Numbered from the stretch's first letter, positions 10,197 to 23,468 are shown. The stretch: DNA of 64,000 bases from Elmis aenea (GCA_947652605.1 OX393580.1:18062159-18126158); one strand, 5' to 3'. Numbers and translations are program-made. Notes: a model not told the origin generated them from the sequence alone.

Positions 10197-13100
10197 CTAA
10201 GACGACCTCCTTGAGAATAATGAAAGTCCAATTTTTCTTTTTATAGCTTGAACTACCTTCGGTTTAAGTATAAATACGCAGAATATCAGTATTCCTTTAA
10301 ATAAACACATCGTTTAGAAACATTATTTAGCAACATTACCCGCTAAATTTACCTTGGGCGTGGTTGATAGTGTCCAAACTGATGCCGACGTACTTCAAAA
10401 CTGCATTTATATTGAAGTATCTGTACAAAATTACTGCTAAAATGATTTCAAAAAACCAAGAAACTCCCATGACTATAAATAGTTTCAAAATCATACTTAA
10501 TCTGTAAAAAATTGTTTGTAGTGTATCGAAAAATTAAAATGAGCCATGTTAAATAGCTAGGAAAAAAAACATTTTAATTATTTTTGTAGCAACGATAATT
10601 TTTAATGATTGTTTAAATTTATTTATTAAGAAAAAGAATTGTTAAAGGAGTTTCAAAATGTTTTTTATAACTTTTTTTTATTAAACATATATACTATACT
10701 AAACAATCTAAAATTTAGGGACGTGTTACTAAAGAACACTCTTAAATCTGTTGACGTTCAGAAGTTTAAATTTCAGTTAAACATTGACATTACGATAACA
10801 ATTTAAAATTATTTTTATAAAGTCATAAACGTCAGTGTAATTGCAAAACTGATTATCTAAGCTGGTAGAAAAGTGAAAGCTATTAAATTATTATATCATA
10901 TTAATAATGAATGATACTATTTAAATCCAATGAAGGATTTAACGTCTTTTTATTGTCTGAATTATAGTTTCATCCCGTTAGCATGTTGTTCATTTTGCTA
11001 ACAGGTGATAGTTGTCAATCATTAAAACATTGTTTATTATTTAAATAATAACAAATAAACTATTTTGTACAAACATAAGTTGACGGTTGGATAATTTTGT
11101 TTACAAATAAACACAAAATAGTCTGTCGTAATACTATATAGCTTTTACTAATTTAAAAAATAGTTGATCACAGAAAGAATATATAAGTTGGAAAATCAAG
11201 CTGTTTACGAGACTTATAGTATAGGATCACTGTTCTTAAACTATTAAACAAATAATTTACTTAAGGAAACAATCACATTGAACAAATTTAAAATTAAAAT
11301 AAATAATTTTAGAATATGTACCAAAAATGTTTTGTTTTCCGAAAATTATATATTTTATTAAATCCTTAACTAACGATAATGCAATTGGCAAAATGTGATG
11401 ACAGTATATCTGTATAATATAATATATCAGAAAAAATAACGAATAATAAAAATGTATTAAAAGGAATTTCTTACAAGAATATAATAAGGACCCTCAGCAA
11501 AATAGAGCAATAAGTAACCTCAAATAAATTAAAAGATGAGGCATATTCAGAATTTGCTTACATTTTATATTTTCTACACTTCAGTATTGAACATTTTAGA
11601 CTGTTTTTCAGTTTAGGTACAGAACGTAAAAATACAGCAAATCCACATCAACTGAAATATGCACAAAAAGTCTAAATTATACCCCTGATAGCAATTTAAC
11701 CTCTACCAATAAAACGCTGAATTTATAAAATCGTTCCTTACCTAATTAATCAAGAAAAATTAAAGCCTAAATTATGTATTCACTTCGCAATATTACCATA
11801 ATTTCAATTTAAGTAAAAACCGAGCAATTAGTAAGCCATAAAAAAACAGTTTTAAATATAAATTTAGTTGTTCCTTACCTTTCCTTGTCGGTATTAAAAC
11901 TACTATGGCGTTCTTTCTTGCTTGTGTTGGAATCTTTCATCTTATTAATTACTCGCATAACTTTTGAACAGTATAAAATTGTTTTGATGAAGAGAACAAA
12001 ATTACAGATGATTAAGCAAGACACTGGCAATAAGAAAAATATTAAAAAGGCGTAAGGATTTTCCTCTGTAACAGAAATATTTTTTTAAATTTCAGATGAA
12101 AATGCAATTTTCTATAATGCTATACAGTAAAATTTCACTTAACGGTAATCTTTAAGGCTCTTTGGCACGCGTTTTTGCTAATGCTGTGGTGTTTTATTTC
12201 TCAGCAAAAATATCACTACTATAGTATATTTCTTTTAAAACTGCTCACAGCGGATTAAGAAGAGGCAGAACTAAAGGAAACAAATGCACAATCTCCGTCT
12301 CTTTCTTTAAATATTATTTGTGTTTACAATTTAGTCTACGCCAATGAAAGTTGTAATCTAATTGAAGGCGGATTCATGAAGATTATTGCAAGCAGTCGAA
12401 ATTTGATCCCTAATTATAGGTTCAATAAGGTTTAATTTGGGTTCTTAGGTAAAAGAAAATTAATATCTGTATCAGTGTTTCCTAAAAGTTTTGCTTGAAA
12501 ACAATTATAATTTAAAATCTATTATAGCGTAGATAAGGTAATAAGCTTTTAACGAGAACTTGTTTAGAACTGCAGCATTATAGTCATTATGCTCAAAGAA
12601 AAGCAATTAGGACGATGTGGTATGCGATTATGATTTTAGGTGTTGTGCCATACAAATCATTTAAGGTTTATAATCCAAGATTGTGTATGTACCTGGGTTG
12701 TTCCAACTGCCTAAGCCGATATGAGAAATTTTATTTGAGATATACTAGAGGTAACCAAAAGTGTAAATTGGCCCCGAATAGCGCTGTTTTGTTTAACGCT
12801 CCTAGTTCTAGGATCGTAAACTAGACATAAATTAAGAAATTACTGTATATGTCATAAAAAAAAGGAATTTTTGCCTCATCAAACAATTAACGTACCTTTA
12901 TCGATAAAGCACTTGTAGCCAACGGCAGGAAGAAAGTCTTCTGGTAAAAGTTGGTACCGTTGGGTTAAATAAGCGATTGAAGTAATAACCAAAGGCAAAG
13001 ACCATCCATACAAGTTATACCAGGAAAATCTTTTTCTTTCTTGCTTTTTTTGAAATACAGGTTGCACTCGAAGAGACCTGAAAAAATCTGTAATTAAACA

Positions 13101-16100
13101 CGATTTTTACAGTTATTAGTTTAAAAGTTAGAAGTTTAATTCTATAATAAAACAAAATGAAATATGGGGCAGCTGGAGCCCCCACGTCATTGACTTTTTT
13201 TCGAGTTTACCAAATAAATTTACATATTACTACAAAAAAACAGTGATGACACACTTATTAGTTTAAAAGTTTGAAGTGTATTTCTATAATTAAAGAAAAT
13301 GAAACAATGGGCGCCCCTACGCCACTGGCGTCATTAAAACTGGTCTAGCATTTCTACAGAAGAGTCTTCATGCAAAAAGGGTATTCAATTTGATGGTTTA
13401 AACTTGAGGGTTTTTATAAAATGTTGTACCATATTCCAAGACCACAACAGCTGAATTATGTTATCATGTAGGGTTTTTCGGATCCGGGTACCCGGGATTC
13501 GGATTCGCCGAATCCTGCTGTAAATATTCGGATTCGATATTCGGTCTAAGATTCAACGAATCTCGCGTTAGGTCTTATTAACGCTACCACACCTTCAAAG
13601 AAAATACTGAATTTTCCAACAAATATTATGAAACGATTGTTTGTCGGGAAAGACAAAACTGAATAAATGGAGCTTTTAACTGAGGGTGATTGTGGAAATA
13701 TTGCAGATGCAAATGACGTGCAGGTGTTAACGATGGAAGAAAAGCTTAATCAAATATTGAAAACGGTAACATGCCCTATTACCAAGATCTCAAGATAAAT
13801 TTGCCTACCTTTAAAAAAAATTGCATTATTTTCAAATACCAAAATTAGAACGAACTATTTAGAAAAATTATATCGAGCAATCATAACAATTAAACCAACG
13901 ACAACCAATTCAGAAAAAAACTTTCTCTGCGCAAAGATTCGTTCTAGATTGTCAAATAAATCTTTAAACGCTTTAGTATTTTAAAATATCATTTTTTGAG
14001 CAAAAAGTAATTTTGTAGAATTTTTATTAAATGTACCTACTCACAATATTACTTATTGTTTTTACCAAAATTTATTAGAGAATGTAACTTAATTTATTTA
14101 TTTTAGTTTTTAGTTATTAAATATAAAAATGTTATGAAATATAAAACTTTTTAATTATTGAAGAATGAACTTTTATTTATTATTGTTTTTAGTAATTAAA
14201 TACTATTATATACACTAATATACTTGTTATTTTACTTAATACTTTAAGAATGAAATACATCCAAAATATTCTCATTTGATTCTTGTAAAGAGATAGCCAA
14301 GATTGGTTTCTTAATATCACTATTAGTCTTTGGTGCCAGAATGTTTATGTTGGAGCAGTTTGAACTTCATTAATTTGCTAGGTGTATTGGTCTAAGACTT
14401 GTATAGATTTTCATCGCTCAATTTATAGTTCTGTTTGCTGGCCTAGTTTGGTGAAGAAAAAATTATTTGCGTCTGTTTATTAACGCGTTAGGTGCGAAAA
14501 TTTCGCGTTGCATAGTTAGTTTAAAAGGCTATAACGTCGGAGTAATTTTGAGAACAAAAGAGAACTCACCCAAATGTCCACCATATGTCAAAACACATAA
14601 CATTCAACCAAGAAAAGGCAGCCAAGTACATATACATTATAACATAACCTGTTAAAAAAAGGCGTTATTAAACATATCACTATTCTAATTCAAGTTAGAA
14701 ATAATAAAAATTAAAAGTACAAATCAATGCCCTTCGTTAGTTTTTCATGGAAATTTTTATATTTTATATTTTAATTAACTGAAAGTTGAATACTGTTATA
14801 CAAGTTGTAAAAAACTTGTCTATGAAATTAGCTTTTAACTTTTCAAAGTAACTTCCACTAACTGTAAATAAACGCTAGGAAATAAACTGCATTACCTACA
14901 AGAATACAGATGTTCGAATACTGCATCAGGGGATAAGACTGCACCCATAAAATTCCTCCAAATAACGCCAGCAAACTAGCACAATGGCACATTAAAGTTT
15001 TTCCATGCAAGTTTTGCATGTCAGGCAAAATGGCATAACCCAACAAAGTAACTACTAGAAAAATGCAGGACAGATATCCAACAATTCTGCTTATAATAAA
15101 TATTATCCTGTCTTTATCAATATAGGCAAAACAAAAAAATCCGTAATGATCATTTAAATTGCCAACTTCGGCGTATTCTCTGCAGTACGACACTTTAACG
15201 GAAGAATACTTTTTATAATTTCCATTTTTCAACAATAACGAGACATCACCAACTTCGTCCATCGTGTATTTGTACCTGTTTTTGACTCCAAGATATTTTC
15301 TACACTTTTTGCTAATAACAACGGCAAAATGTTCTGAAACAAAATATATTTAATAGTAATTCTAAGTAACAAAGATTTTTTTTACCGTCATTTTTTGCTA
15401 TACTTGTGTCATTCCCGATACCAAAACCGCGAGAAAAACTTGGCACACATTTTTTTCCACCTAAATAAAATTGTCCGTCGGGGCAACATTTCCTAATACA
15501 TCTTGGTTTACTTAAATCATCAATCCGCCTCCGGCACACGTCTAAATCTTGATGACACGCTCTCAACACGTATCTGGACGAAGAACCGTGTTGCCGGTCG
15601 AAACAGTAGTCCCCCAAAGGATAAGAATAATTCAATTTCGGCAAAAACACAGTTTTCGACGATGTTGATATAACATCAGTGAAGTTTTCAAAGTCATAAT
15701 CGATTATAACAGAGGAACAATTCGTCAAACCTTTTAAATACAGAAGTTCGTCTCCAAAATCATCATCAAAAGAATCATTTATACTTAGTTTCATGCAAAC
15801 GTGCTCTAATTTGTTGTAAATATACTCCGGAGGGCAACATTTTGAAAAAGTTTTGTTCGTCGACTCGATATAAGTTTTCTTGTAGCAGTAAAGATTCCAG
15901 ACTGAAACGTTCACAGTACTTTCTCGCGTGTGGCCCATGCAATATTCTCCATTTATGCAATTAGTGTCCAAAGACGACGCCACACTACTCTTGTACACAG
16001 TCTTTGAACATGTCACCAAACCGTCACTTTCAATTACAGTATAATTATCACAACAGTTTAAATACTGTTCGCTATAAGTATCGTTTTCGAATATAGCAAA

Positions 16101-16145
16101 CGAGGGATGTACAACAAATGCACAAAAAGTCCATAACTCAAACAT
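10197..16145 (-). CDS. Methuselah-like GPCR, locus B (complete, 7 exons, 630 aa)
   Basis: This is a complete paralogue of locus A. Exons on the minus strand are 16145..15386, 15333..14896, 14648..14570, 13077..12896, 12065..11879, 10501..10353 and 10294..10197. Their sum is 1893 nt, exactly 631 codons including the stop, and every junction is GT..AG. The order is signal peptide and Cys-rich ectodomain (exon 1), TM1-TM2 (exon 2), TM3 with FSWLNVMCFDIWWTF (exon 3), TM4 WYNLYGWSLPLVITSI (exon 4), TM5 FLIFFLLPVSCLIICNFVLF (exon 5), TM6 LKLFIVMGVSWFFEI (exon 6), and TM7 across exons 6/7 ending at GILIFCVFILKPKVV. Two oddities stand out. Intron 1 is only 52 nt with a weak donor (GTAAAAA), against 710-882 nt in A and D. 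The tail ends at a TAG (10197..10199) where C and D read CAG; the frame stays open for about 22 more codons after it. Function as a receptor is inferred from the family. Confidence 0.88.
13403..14060 (+). pseudogene. hAT transposase relic in intron 3 of locus B
   Basis: A decayed paralogous copy of the relic in intron 3 of D. It holds one copy of the 85 bp unit (13403..13487), then a GGATCCGGGTACCC stretch. A broken reading frame (MKRLFVG.. near 13630) follows, and later TTCTCTGCGCAAAGATTCGTTC, which encodes the SRLSNKSLNALVF-type motif of the hAT dimerisation domain. Frameshifts and stops are present. It entered before B and D separated. Confidence 0.5.
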
Positions 16146-16275
16146 TTTTTTATTCTGGTTTGTATCTGCAATGTTTTAAATTCGGTGCTTCTAAATGAAT
16201 AACTGAATGTCTTGTGCGACGCTTACATTACGAGTTGGTAAGTGAGGATGCGCAGTTATAACTAGACACTATTTC
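16146..16275 (-). promoter_or_regulatory. putative promoter/5'UTR of locus B
   Basis: Counterpart of the block upstream of locus A. The initiator-like TTCAGTT lies at about 16201..16206 on the minus strand, 56 nt before the ATG, and the block includes the same GCGCATCC and GTTATAACT sequence further upstream. No other promoter element is clear. Confidence 0.35.
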
Positions 16276-16599
16276 GTACTACCCCAATATATTAAACGTT
16301 AAAGTTTGTTTGTTTATTCAAAAGTCATACAGCTTGTAAAATATTTTATTTAGTGCTAGAATTGACATAAAACAAAAAAAGCTTTGTTTCATTCACTTCA
16401 GTTGCATTCAAATACCTAACTACCAATTAAAGTTTTTTTAGATGGGGTAATTTAGAAACTTTTTTTAACACGTTCAGCGCCGGCCATGAATTTATAGGCT
16501 CATTCGTTTATTAAAACTCAAAGATAGTTTTATGTACCTACCTAAAATAGTGTAGAATTTGAATTGCATAACATTTTTCATTTGTCAAACTTTCTTTTT

Positions 16600-17352
16600 A
16601 TTTGACAGCTGTTATCTAATTTCTAGTAAAATGTATCATGGAGCGGTACAGCGTACAGCAACGCACAACGCATACAAATTGTTAAATTTTATGACGAAAA
16701 TTCACGTCCTTTTCAAATACACTTTGCAAAAGTTGTGCATTTTACCCAAATAATTGTGTACCAAATGAAATCGCTATCCAGTACTAAATAAAATAACATA
16801 AAGAGTTCGGTTTACTGCAAAATCTTAAGACGCCAAAGCGCAATCGCGTTTGCCGTTCAATCAAAGATATTACCGGAGAGAGTAAAATTGTCGAAGAAGG
16901 CCCAAACACCTCAATTCTTTGAGAACGTTGCTGGAAGAGCTTTTTCGGCCAACAGAGTGCACCTTCAAGACATGTTTACCAACTATTTATGGCCTAAGCT
17001 GAAAAATAAGAATAAGCGGTCTACTACTTCCAACAAGATAATGCCAAATGCAATACAAGTGGCGAAACAATCACTTACTTTATTGGGTTCCAAGTTCGCA
17101 GCTCGTTGAATTTCAAGAAATGGCAACATTAATTTGAGACCATTCGACTATTTTATTTGGATCTATAATAAAGGGAAAGTCTATGCCAATAATCCACAAT
17201 TGATTTACGCTTTTAAAGCCAACATCGAAGTCGCTATTGCTGAGATAGAGCCGGATCTTTGTAAAAAAATGACCAAAATCTTCAAGAAAAGAATGGCGGT
17301 CAGTAAAAAGAGCCAAGGCGGCATTTTGGATGATGTGCTATTCGCTACATAA
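16600..17352 (+). pseudogene. mariner-like transposase relic (5' flank of B)
   Basis: A decayed plus-strand transposase of the Tc1/mariner group. The start region encodes a sequence resembling QRIQIVKFYDENSRPFQIHF. The end region at 17134..17352 is still open and gives RPFDYFIWIYNKGKVYANNP, an equivalent of the catalytic-D LDFFLWG..KVYANKP block, through to GGILDDVLFAT, the family C-terminus. The middle has multiple frameshifts and stops. The same relic sits at the matching place upstream of D (50110..52178), so it was inserted before the segmental duplication. Confidence 0.75.
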
Positions 17353-19294
17353 TCTACATGTCTCTATTCTCTACCTAACGAAACTCTAAAAAAATAATTG
17401 TCATAATTCTTTGAAATTTTATTTAAAAAACTAATCCTACATCTCTTATTGGAAACCCTTTACATGCGTTAGGTACGGACAGACGGATTAAGGGACTTAA
17501 ATAAAACTCTAAAGATAGTTTCATTTAAGTAAAATAAACATGCCCTGATACATTTTAATACAATATATTTTTTTATTTTTTAGTTATCGAACTTTAATTG
17601 TTTACAAATTAAGGGCAATTTTGCTGTGTAAAGCTACATGCGTTTGTTGCAGACAGACAGATTGCGGAATTTAAATAAAACTTAAAAGATAGTTTCATAC
17701 ACGTGTAGTGAACAAGCCCTATAAATTTTTTTGAAAAATTTTGTTTCATTTTATGATTATTTATATGTTGTAATGATTTAATAACTATAAATTTACATTT
17801 TTTTTAGAGTTTTACTTTTAATTGACCATCTGTACAGCGAATACTTAGGTCGGCCTCAGTTAAAGGGTCAAATATGGTCTGTTGTGGGTTTTTGTATCAA
17901 GCATCCACGTGTGTTCGTGAGAATGTTTTACAATTTGTTAACTTTAGAGTCATAAAAAATGAGAGGGTTACGTTCTGTTAAGTGTTGCAAAGAAAACAAT
18001 AATCATCTAACGGCTTGCAGAGAATGCCGGAAGTATTTTGGCGGTCGACAATACATCTGTTGGTTGAGTTTAATGACATTAAATACCGATAATTAGATCG
18101 TCCCAATGTATTTCGCGGATATATTTTGACCTAAAACTATCGAAGTGTGCGTAATTTGGAAATATAATAAATTATTATTATTACGTTCGTACTCGTCGGA
18201 AGAAATATGGCGGTCCGTGTTTAAAAGTCGACTTAAAGGGTAGGAGTACCCGCGTTTTAAGGATAGCTACCCCACGTATAGACACGCGACTTACAACCCT
18301 ACCAAATAATATGGCTAGTTCTCTAAACTTTTGGCAAATCAGGCTATTTAATAAGGCTTATATGATCAAAAGACCTTATCATAGTTAATTGCTTTACTGT
18401 AACAATTTAGGTGTGTTAATACTAAGGAATTAAAATTCAATTAAAGCTACTTTAATTCAGTTGGTAGTTGATGTATCCTAGAGGAACTTTAAATGCACTC
18501 TAACGGTATTGAATGAATTAAATACTGGAATGCAATTTTTAATGAAACCTCTGTTTTGGAAGCCGTCCAGGGTCCAGGGCATTAAGCAAAGTACTCGATA
18601 GATTAGCCAATAAAACTGTCAGAGCAACTCAAGATTTTAAAATTTCATTGCTTCCGAGTACTACGGTGCTGTTCCAAAGAGCGAAATATACGTTTATTAG
18701 ATTCAAAACATTCTGTCAAGTTTTGATTTTAATCTTAGGAAAACTGTTCTAATTAAAAGTAATGCTTATAACTTTATAACATAATATTTTATACTTTTTG
18801 CAAGAAATAATTAGGATTGCCTCTGTTTGGTCAAAGTTTTGATAGCCAAGGCGTGAGAAATGTTCCCTGGTCCATATCTGATACTCAATTTTCCAAATTT
18901 GCATTCTTGCACCATCTGCTGGAATAATGTTGAAACCCTTAGCCGTGATTACAGCTCACAGTTTTCCCAATATCCGAAACTACTTGTATATTTGCTTGCC
19001 TAACTTAGGCGTAAAATAGCCAAAATTTTGAGGTGAATTATAAGCGAATAAGCCATTTTTTTATATTTAATATTTAATGCATAAACAATAAAGGTGTCTT
19101 TTACAACAATAATTAATAAGAAACAAAACAAATGCCTTTTATTTCTACTAAAAATATATATTTAAATACAATGATATACAAAAATTACATGCAAAAAAAT
19201 TATCACTTTGGTCCCGTGAACTAACAACACACGGTATTTTAAGCTCTAATACCAAGCTTAATACACACAGTTTGGCAAGAAGTAAATAATTATT
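17353..19294. other. intergenic region between B and C
   Basis: 17353..18300 matches 52185..52462 plus 53555..54960 in the D unit, with stretches such as GGTACGGACAGACGGATTAA. No gene. 18360..19294 is the 3' flank of pseudogene C, homologous to 9226..10196 and 58443..59199. Confidence 0.5.
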
Positions 19295-20149
19295 TCAAAA
19301 TTCCGTATTGGTAATGTTTGCGGATTGTAATTTTGAAGTTGTAGTAAACGACGACATAACGCTCTGAGAAAACCTCCTTGAGAATGATAAAAATCCAATT
19401 TTTCTTTTTATAGCTCGAACTACCTTCGGTTTATGTATAACTACGCAGAATATCAGTATTCCTTTAAATAAACACATCGTTTAAAAACATTATTTAGTAA
19501 CAATACCCGCTAAATTTACCTTGGGCGTGGTTATAAGTGTCGAAAGTGATGTCGACGTACCCCAAAAATGCATATTTATTGAAGTATCTGTACAAAATTC
19601 CTGCTGAAATGATTTCCTAAAGCCAAGAAACTCCCATGACTATAAATAATTTCGAAATCATGCTTAATCTGTAAAAAAATTGTTTGTAGTGCATCGGAAA
19701 ATTAAATTGAGCCAGAATAAATAGCTTAAAAAAAACTAATGTTGCATACAAATATTTTAATTATTTTATGGGAACGATCGTTTTCAATTATTGTTTACTA
19801 AATTAATTAATTAAATCTAATTTATTTATTGGGGAGAAGAATTGCTAAAGGAGTTTCAAAATACTTTTTATAACTTTTTCTGTGTTAAACATAATAGTAG
19901 GTATAAACAATATAAAATTGACGTATTACTAAACAACACTCCTAAATAATTTAAAGTTATTATTAAATCAGTTGGCTCTGTAGTTTTTGTTTCTTGGTCC
20001 GGAGGGCTTCCAGTGTTCTGGTGAGTTGAAATGTATCCTCCCCGTAGAGGCGAACTATTTTATGGTTCAGGCTTTCGCGGCCATTGTCAATGTTACAAAC
20101 TTCGTTCCCAGGTTTGTTTACAAAAGCGCTGCAGGAAAACAGTTATCAA

Positions 20150-21440
20150 CAAAGACATTTACTTCGAGCCATCTACAGAAAAGTGCCACGTTAAAAGAAA
20201 AAGAAAAGAAGGACTACATCGCTACAACTAACCTACCCTACATCGGAGGAGTAACCGACAAAATATCAAAAATACTCCAGAAACACAACATCAAAACCAG
20301 CGAGTCGAACCGAAATTTATTTCGTTCCGGTTTACGGTTACGTTCAGTTTCGGTTAAAATTAAATTAAATTTGTACAAAATAACATCTTTCGTTTTTCGA
20401 TTCTCCACTCAAATCAACGTCAGAAAGAATTTTTAGCACGATGACAACTGCTTGGCGATAAGAACGAAATAAATTGTTGCTAAAAAACTTAGAGTTAATG
20501 CTAAACGAAAATTATTAAATGTCCTGCAAGAAGATTCAAAACATTTTGAAAAAATATATTAAAAAATTCAGCAAGGAACGAAAAATATTAAAAAGTATTG
20601 CACAGGGTGGTCCTAATTCGATGGGATTACACGGGTATCTCGCTTAATAGTCAAGATAGAGGAACGGTTAAATTACCAAAAATGTGCAGTTTCTTAGGTC
20701 AAAGCCAGAGCAGTATTCAAAAATATTCTTTCATTTCCGGTTTTTAAGTGATTGGCGAAAAACTATTTTTTGTTATATTTATAATGCTATATCTCCGTTG
20801 TTTCTGTTAATATCGAAAAAAAATTATAGAAATTATTAGAAGATATGTTTATGTAGAATTTAATGATACAAAATTAAATTGTTTTTTTTTTCGTATCAAC
20901 CGAAATTAACCGTTAATAAAATTTCGTTCCGGTTACGGTTTCGGTTTTTAAATTCTGCATTTTTTCGTTCCGGTTTCGGATTCGGTTCTATTGAAAATAC
21001 CGGTTAATTTCGGTTTTCGGTTTAGGTTTCTGTTCCGGTTCGACTCTCTGATCAAAACAGTCTAACGCTCCAGTGACGCTTTCCGATAAACTTAGAAGAA
21101 CGCCTGGCTCAGGACTAAATCACCCGGGCATATGCAGCATACTCCGCTGCTGTGGAAAAGTGTTCGTAGGACAGACTGGTAGAAGCATACGAACGCGCCT
21201 CAAGGAGCATTAAGGGCAAACAAAAAGACAAAAAGTAAAAAAACCAGCCGTAACAGAACATGACCAGGGCACGGGCATACCGTACTGTTTGACGAAACAA
21301 AATTATTGGCCCGCGTCAACCACTTCTGGCCGAAACTATACAGGAAATCCATAGAAATAGTCAAGAACCTTAACAACTTCAATAAAGATACAGGCTTACA
21401 ACTAGCAAAAATCTGGAAACCGGTTATCATGAAATCGCTG
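20150..21440 (+). mobile_element. Penelope-like element fragment with GIY-YIG relic
   Basis: A plus-strand C-terminal fragment of a Penelope-like retroelement. It encodes NLPYIGGVTDKISKILQKHN near 20235..20295. After an inserted MITE it encodes CCGKVFVGQTGRSIRTRLKE at about 21148..21210, the GIY-YIG endonuclease core region, and then RVNHFWPKLYRKSIEIVKN and KDTGLQLAKIWKP near the end. Frameshifts and stops break it. It lies in intron 5 of pseudogene C and is absent from B, D and E. The 5' boundary is approximate. Confidence 0.65.
20298..21050. mobile_element. hAT-type MITE (CAGCGAGTCGAACCG..), 8-bp TSD ATCAAAAC
   Basis: A 753 bp insertion inside the Penelope-like relic. The ends read CAGCGAGTCGAACCG and CGGTTCGACTCTCTG and are flanked by ATCAAAAC at 20290..20297 and 21051..21058, the 8 bp duplication expected of hAT transposition. 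The interior is non-coding, with many TTCGGTT/AACCGAA repeats and a partial copy of the GGTGGTCC..ATTCGATGGGATT fold-back family near 20603. Confidence 0.8.
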
Positions 21441-21444
21441 GTAT

Positions 21445-22243
21445 TTTATTAGACAATAGTGTCTTAGTGATTGTTGACTAGTTACATTTTTAAAATAATA
21501 TACTCGGTCCATTTCACTAAACTTTAAACGCATGTAAGTCGTTTTTTTTAAATGGAACACCCTAAATATTTTTACATTTTCTTGTAGAAAATTTAATTAT
21601 CTTTTAAAGTTGTTAAGCATGTTTTATGTCTAAATATAATACTTTTGAAGTTTTTTCGTTTCTTATGATTTTTTGAGAGTATTTTACCTAAAATATCGGT
21701 AGTAGCCTTTGAAAATTCAAAACAATTTGTTTGAACTGTCAAGCAGAACAGTTATTCGGCATAATTTCCACTATTATTCCACTAAAAATCTATATTTTTT
21801 AAGAACTGTAGATACACAGCATTCTGGTGTTATTTGCTGCCATTTATGCTGTCTATCTACAGTTCTTAAAAAATACGGATTTTTGGTGGCATAATAGTGG
21901 AAATTTTGCCGATTTACTGTTTTGGTTGACAGTTCATACAAATTGTTTTGAATTTTCAAAGGCTAATACCGATATTTTAGGTAAAATACTCGCAAATAAT
22001 CATAAGAAACGAAATAACTTCAAAAATATTATATTTAGACATAAAACATGCTTAACAACTTTTAAAGATAATTAAATTTTCTACGAGAAAATTTAAAAAT
22101 ATACCTATAGGGTGTTCCATTTAAAAAAAATTAATTACATGCGTTTAAAGTTTAGTGAAATGGACCGAGTATAACGAACGCCCTGTATATTATTTTAAAA
22201 ATGTAACTAGTTAACAATCACTACGACACTATTGTCTAATAAA
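21445..22243. mobile_element. fold-back element, about 800 bp palindrome
   Basis: A near-perfect inverted repeat from TTTATTAGACAATAGTGTC to GACACTATTGTCTAATAAA. The arms are about 390 bp and meet near 21840, with a short hairpin CTGTAGATA..TATCTACAG. The two long overlapping ORFs on opposite strands are mirror images of the arms. No clear target duplication. It abuts the 3' end of the Penelope-like relic in intron 5 of C. Confidence 0.7.
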
Positions 22244-23468
22244 TTACGAGAGTAAATTGCTCTGGTGTTCTTATGTTAATAAATATAAATATTTTTATAA
22301 AGGTCTGCATCTGTCAAAATTTTCAAAAAAACGTTAATAACTCAAAAACGGTTCATTTTAGACATAAACAACCTATAATATTTTTAAAAGAGAATTTAAT
22401 TTTACATCCAAAAATTGCAAAATATACAGGGTGTTCCATGTAAAAAAACAAAATTTGGTATCAGAGCGCAAAAACAAAACACTGTGTATAGTTGAAAATA
22501 ATTTTAGGTTATGTAGTAAATGATAACAAACAACTTTTATATATATATTTTTTTAATATTATCACTAATAACAGAGCTATCGAATAATTCGTCTTGACTG
22601 GGACACCCTGTATAAACCTTACAACAAATCTACCAAATGAGTCGTTTGATAAAGACCAAGACAGTATGGTCGAATCGTCACGTAATCAAAGAAGACACGG
22701 TTCCAAACCCGGGAACGAGATTGTTACAAGGATTTAACGTCTTTTTATTGTGTAAATCTAGTGTCACAACAATAGCATTTTTGATATGTTTATCCTGCTA
22801 ATAGGTGATAGGTGATAGTTGTCAATCAATAAAACATTGTTTATTGTTGGAAGATTAACAAATAAACTTTTTTGTACGAAACAAAAATTGGCGGTTGGAT
22901 AATTTTCTCTACAAATTAACACAAAACAGTCTGCCTAAATATTTAATGCTTTTACTAATTTAAAAAAAAAGTTGATCACAGAAAGAATGTAAGTTGGAAA
23001 ATCAAGCGGTTTAAGAGACTAAGAGAATAGAATCACTGTTCTTAAACTATTAAACAAATAATTTACACAAGGAAACAAGTACGTCAAACAAATTGAGAAT
23101 TAAAATAAACAATTTTAGAATATTTACCAAAAATGTTTATATAACTTATCCTGTTTTCCGAAAATTACTAACAGTAATGCATCTGGCATAATGTGATGAC
23201 AGTCTATTTGTGTGATATAATATAGCGAATATTTAATGTATTAAAAGGATTTTTTTACAAGAAAATAAGAAGTATACCCAGCAAAATAGTGCAAAAAGTC
23301 CAGATAAATTAAAAGATGAGGCAAATTCGGGATTTGCGTAACTTTTATATTTTGTGCATTTATTATTAAACGTTTTAAGCTGGTTTTTAAAAGTTTACAG
23401 AACTTAAAAATACAGCAAATCAACATTAACTTAATTACGCGGAAAAAACCTAAATTATACCTCTTGTA
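22244..23468. other. repeat fragment, then intron 5 of pseudogene C
   Basis: 22250..22720 is repeat-like, with CAGGGTGTTCCATGTAAAAA near 22430 and GGGACACCCTGTATA near 22600. From about 22730 (AGGATTTAACGTC) the sequence is the intron-5 homologue of B (10936 onward). No gene. Confidence 0.45.

Noticed and set aside
21709..22075. Pair of ORFs on opposite strands with similar sequence (KIQNNLFELS../KIQNNLYELS..)
   Set aside because: They are the two arms of one palindrome read in opposite directions.
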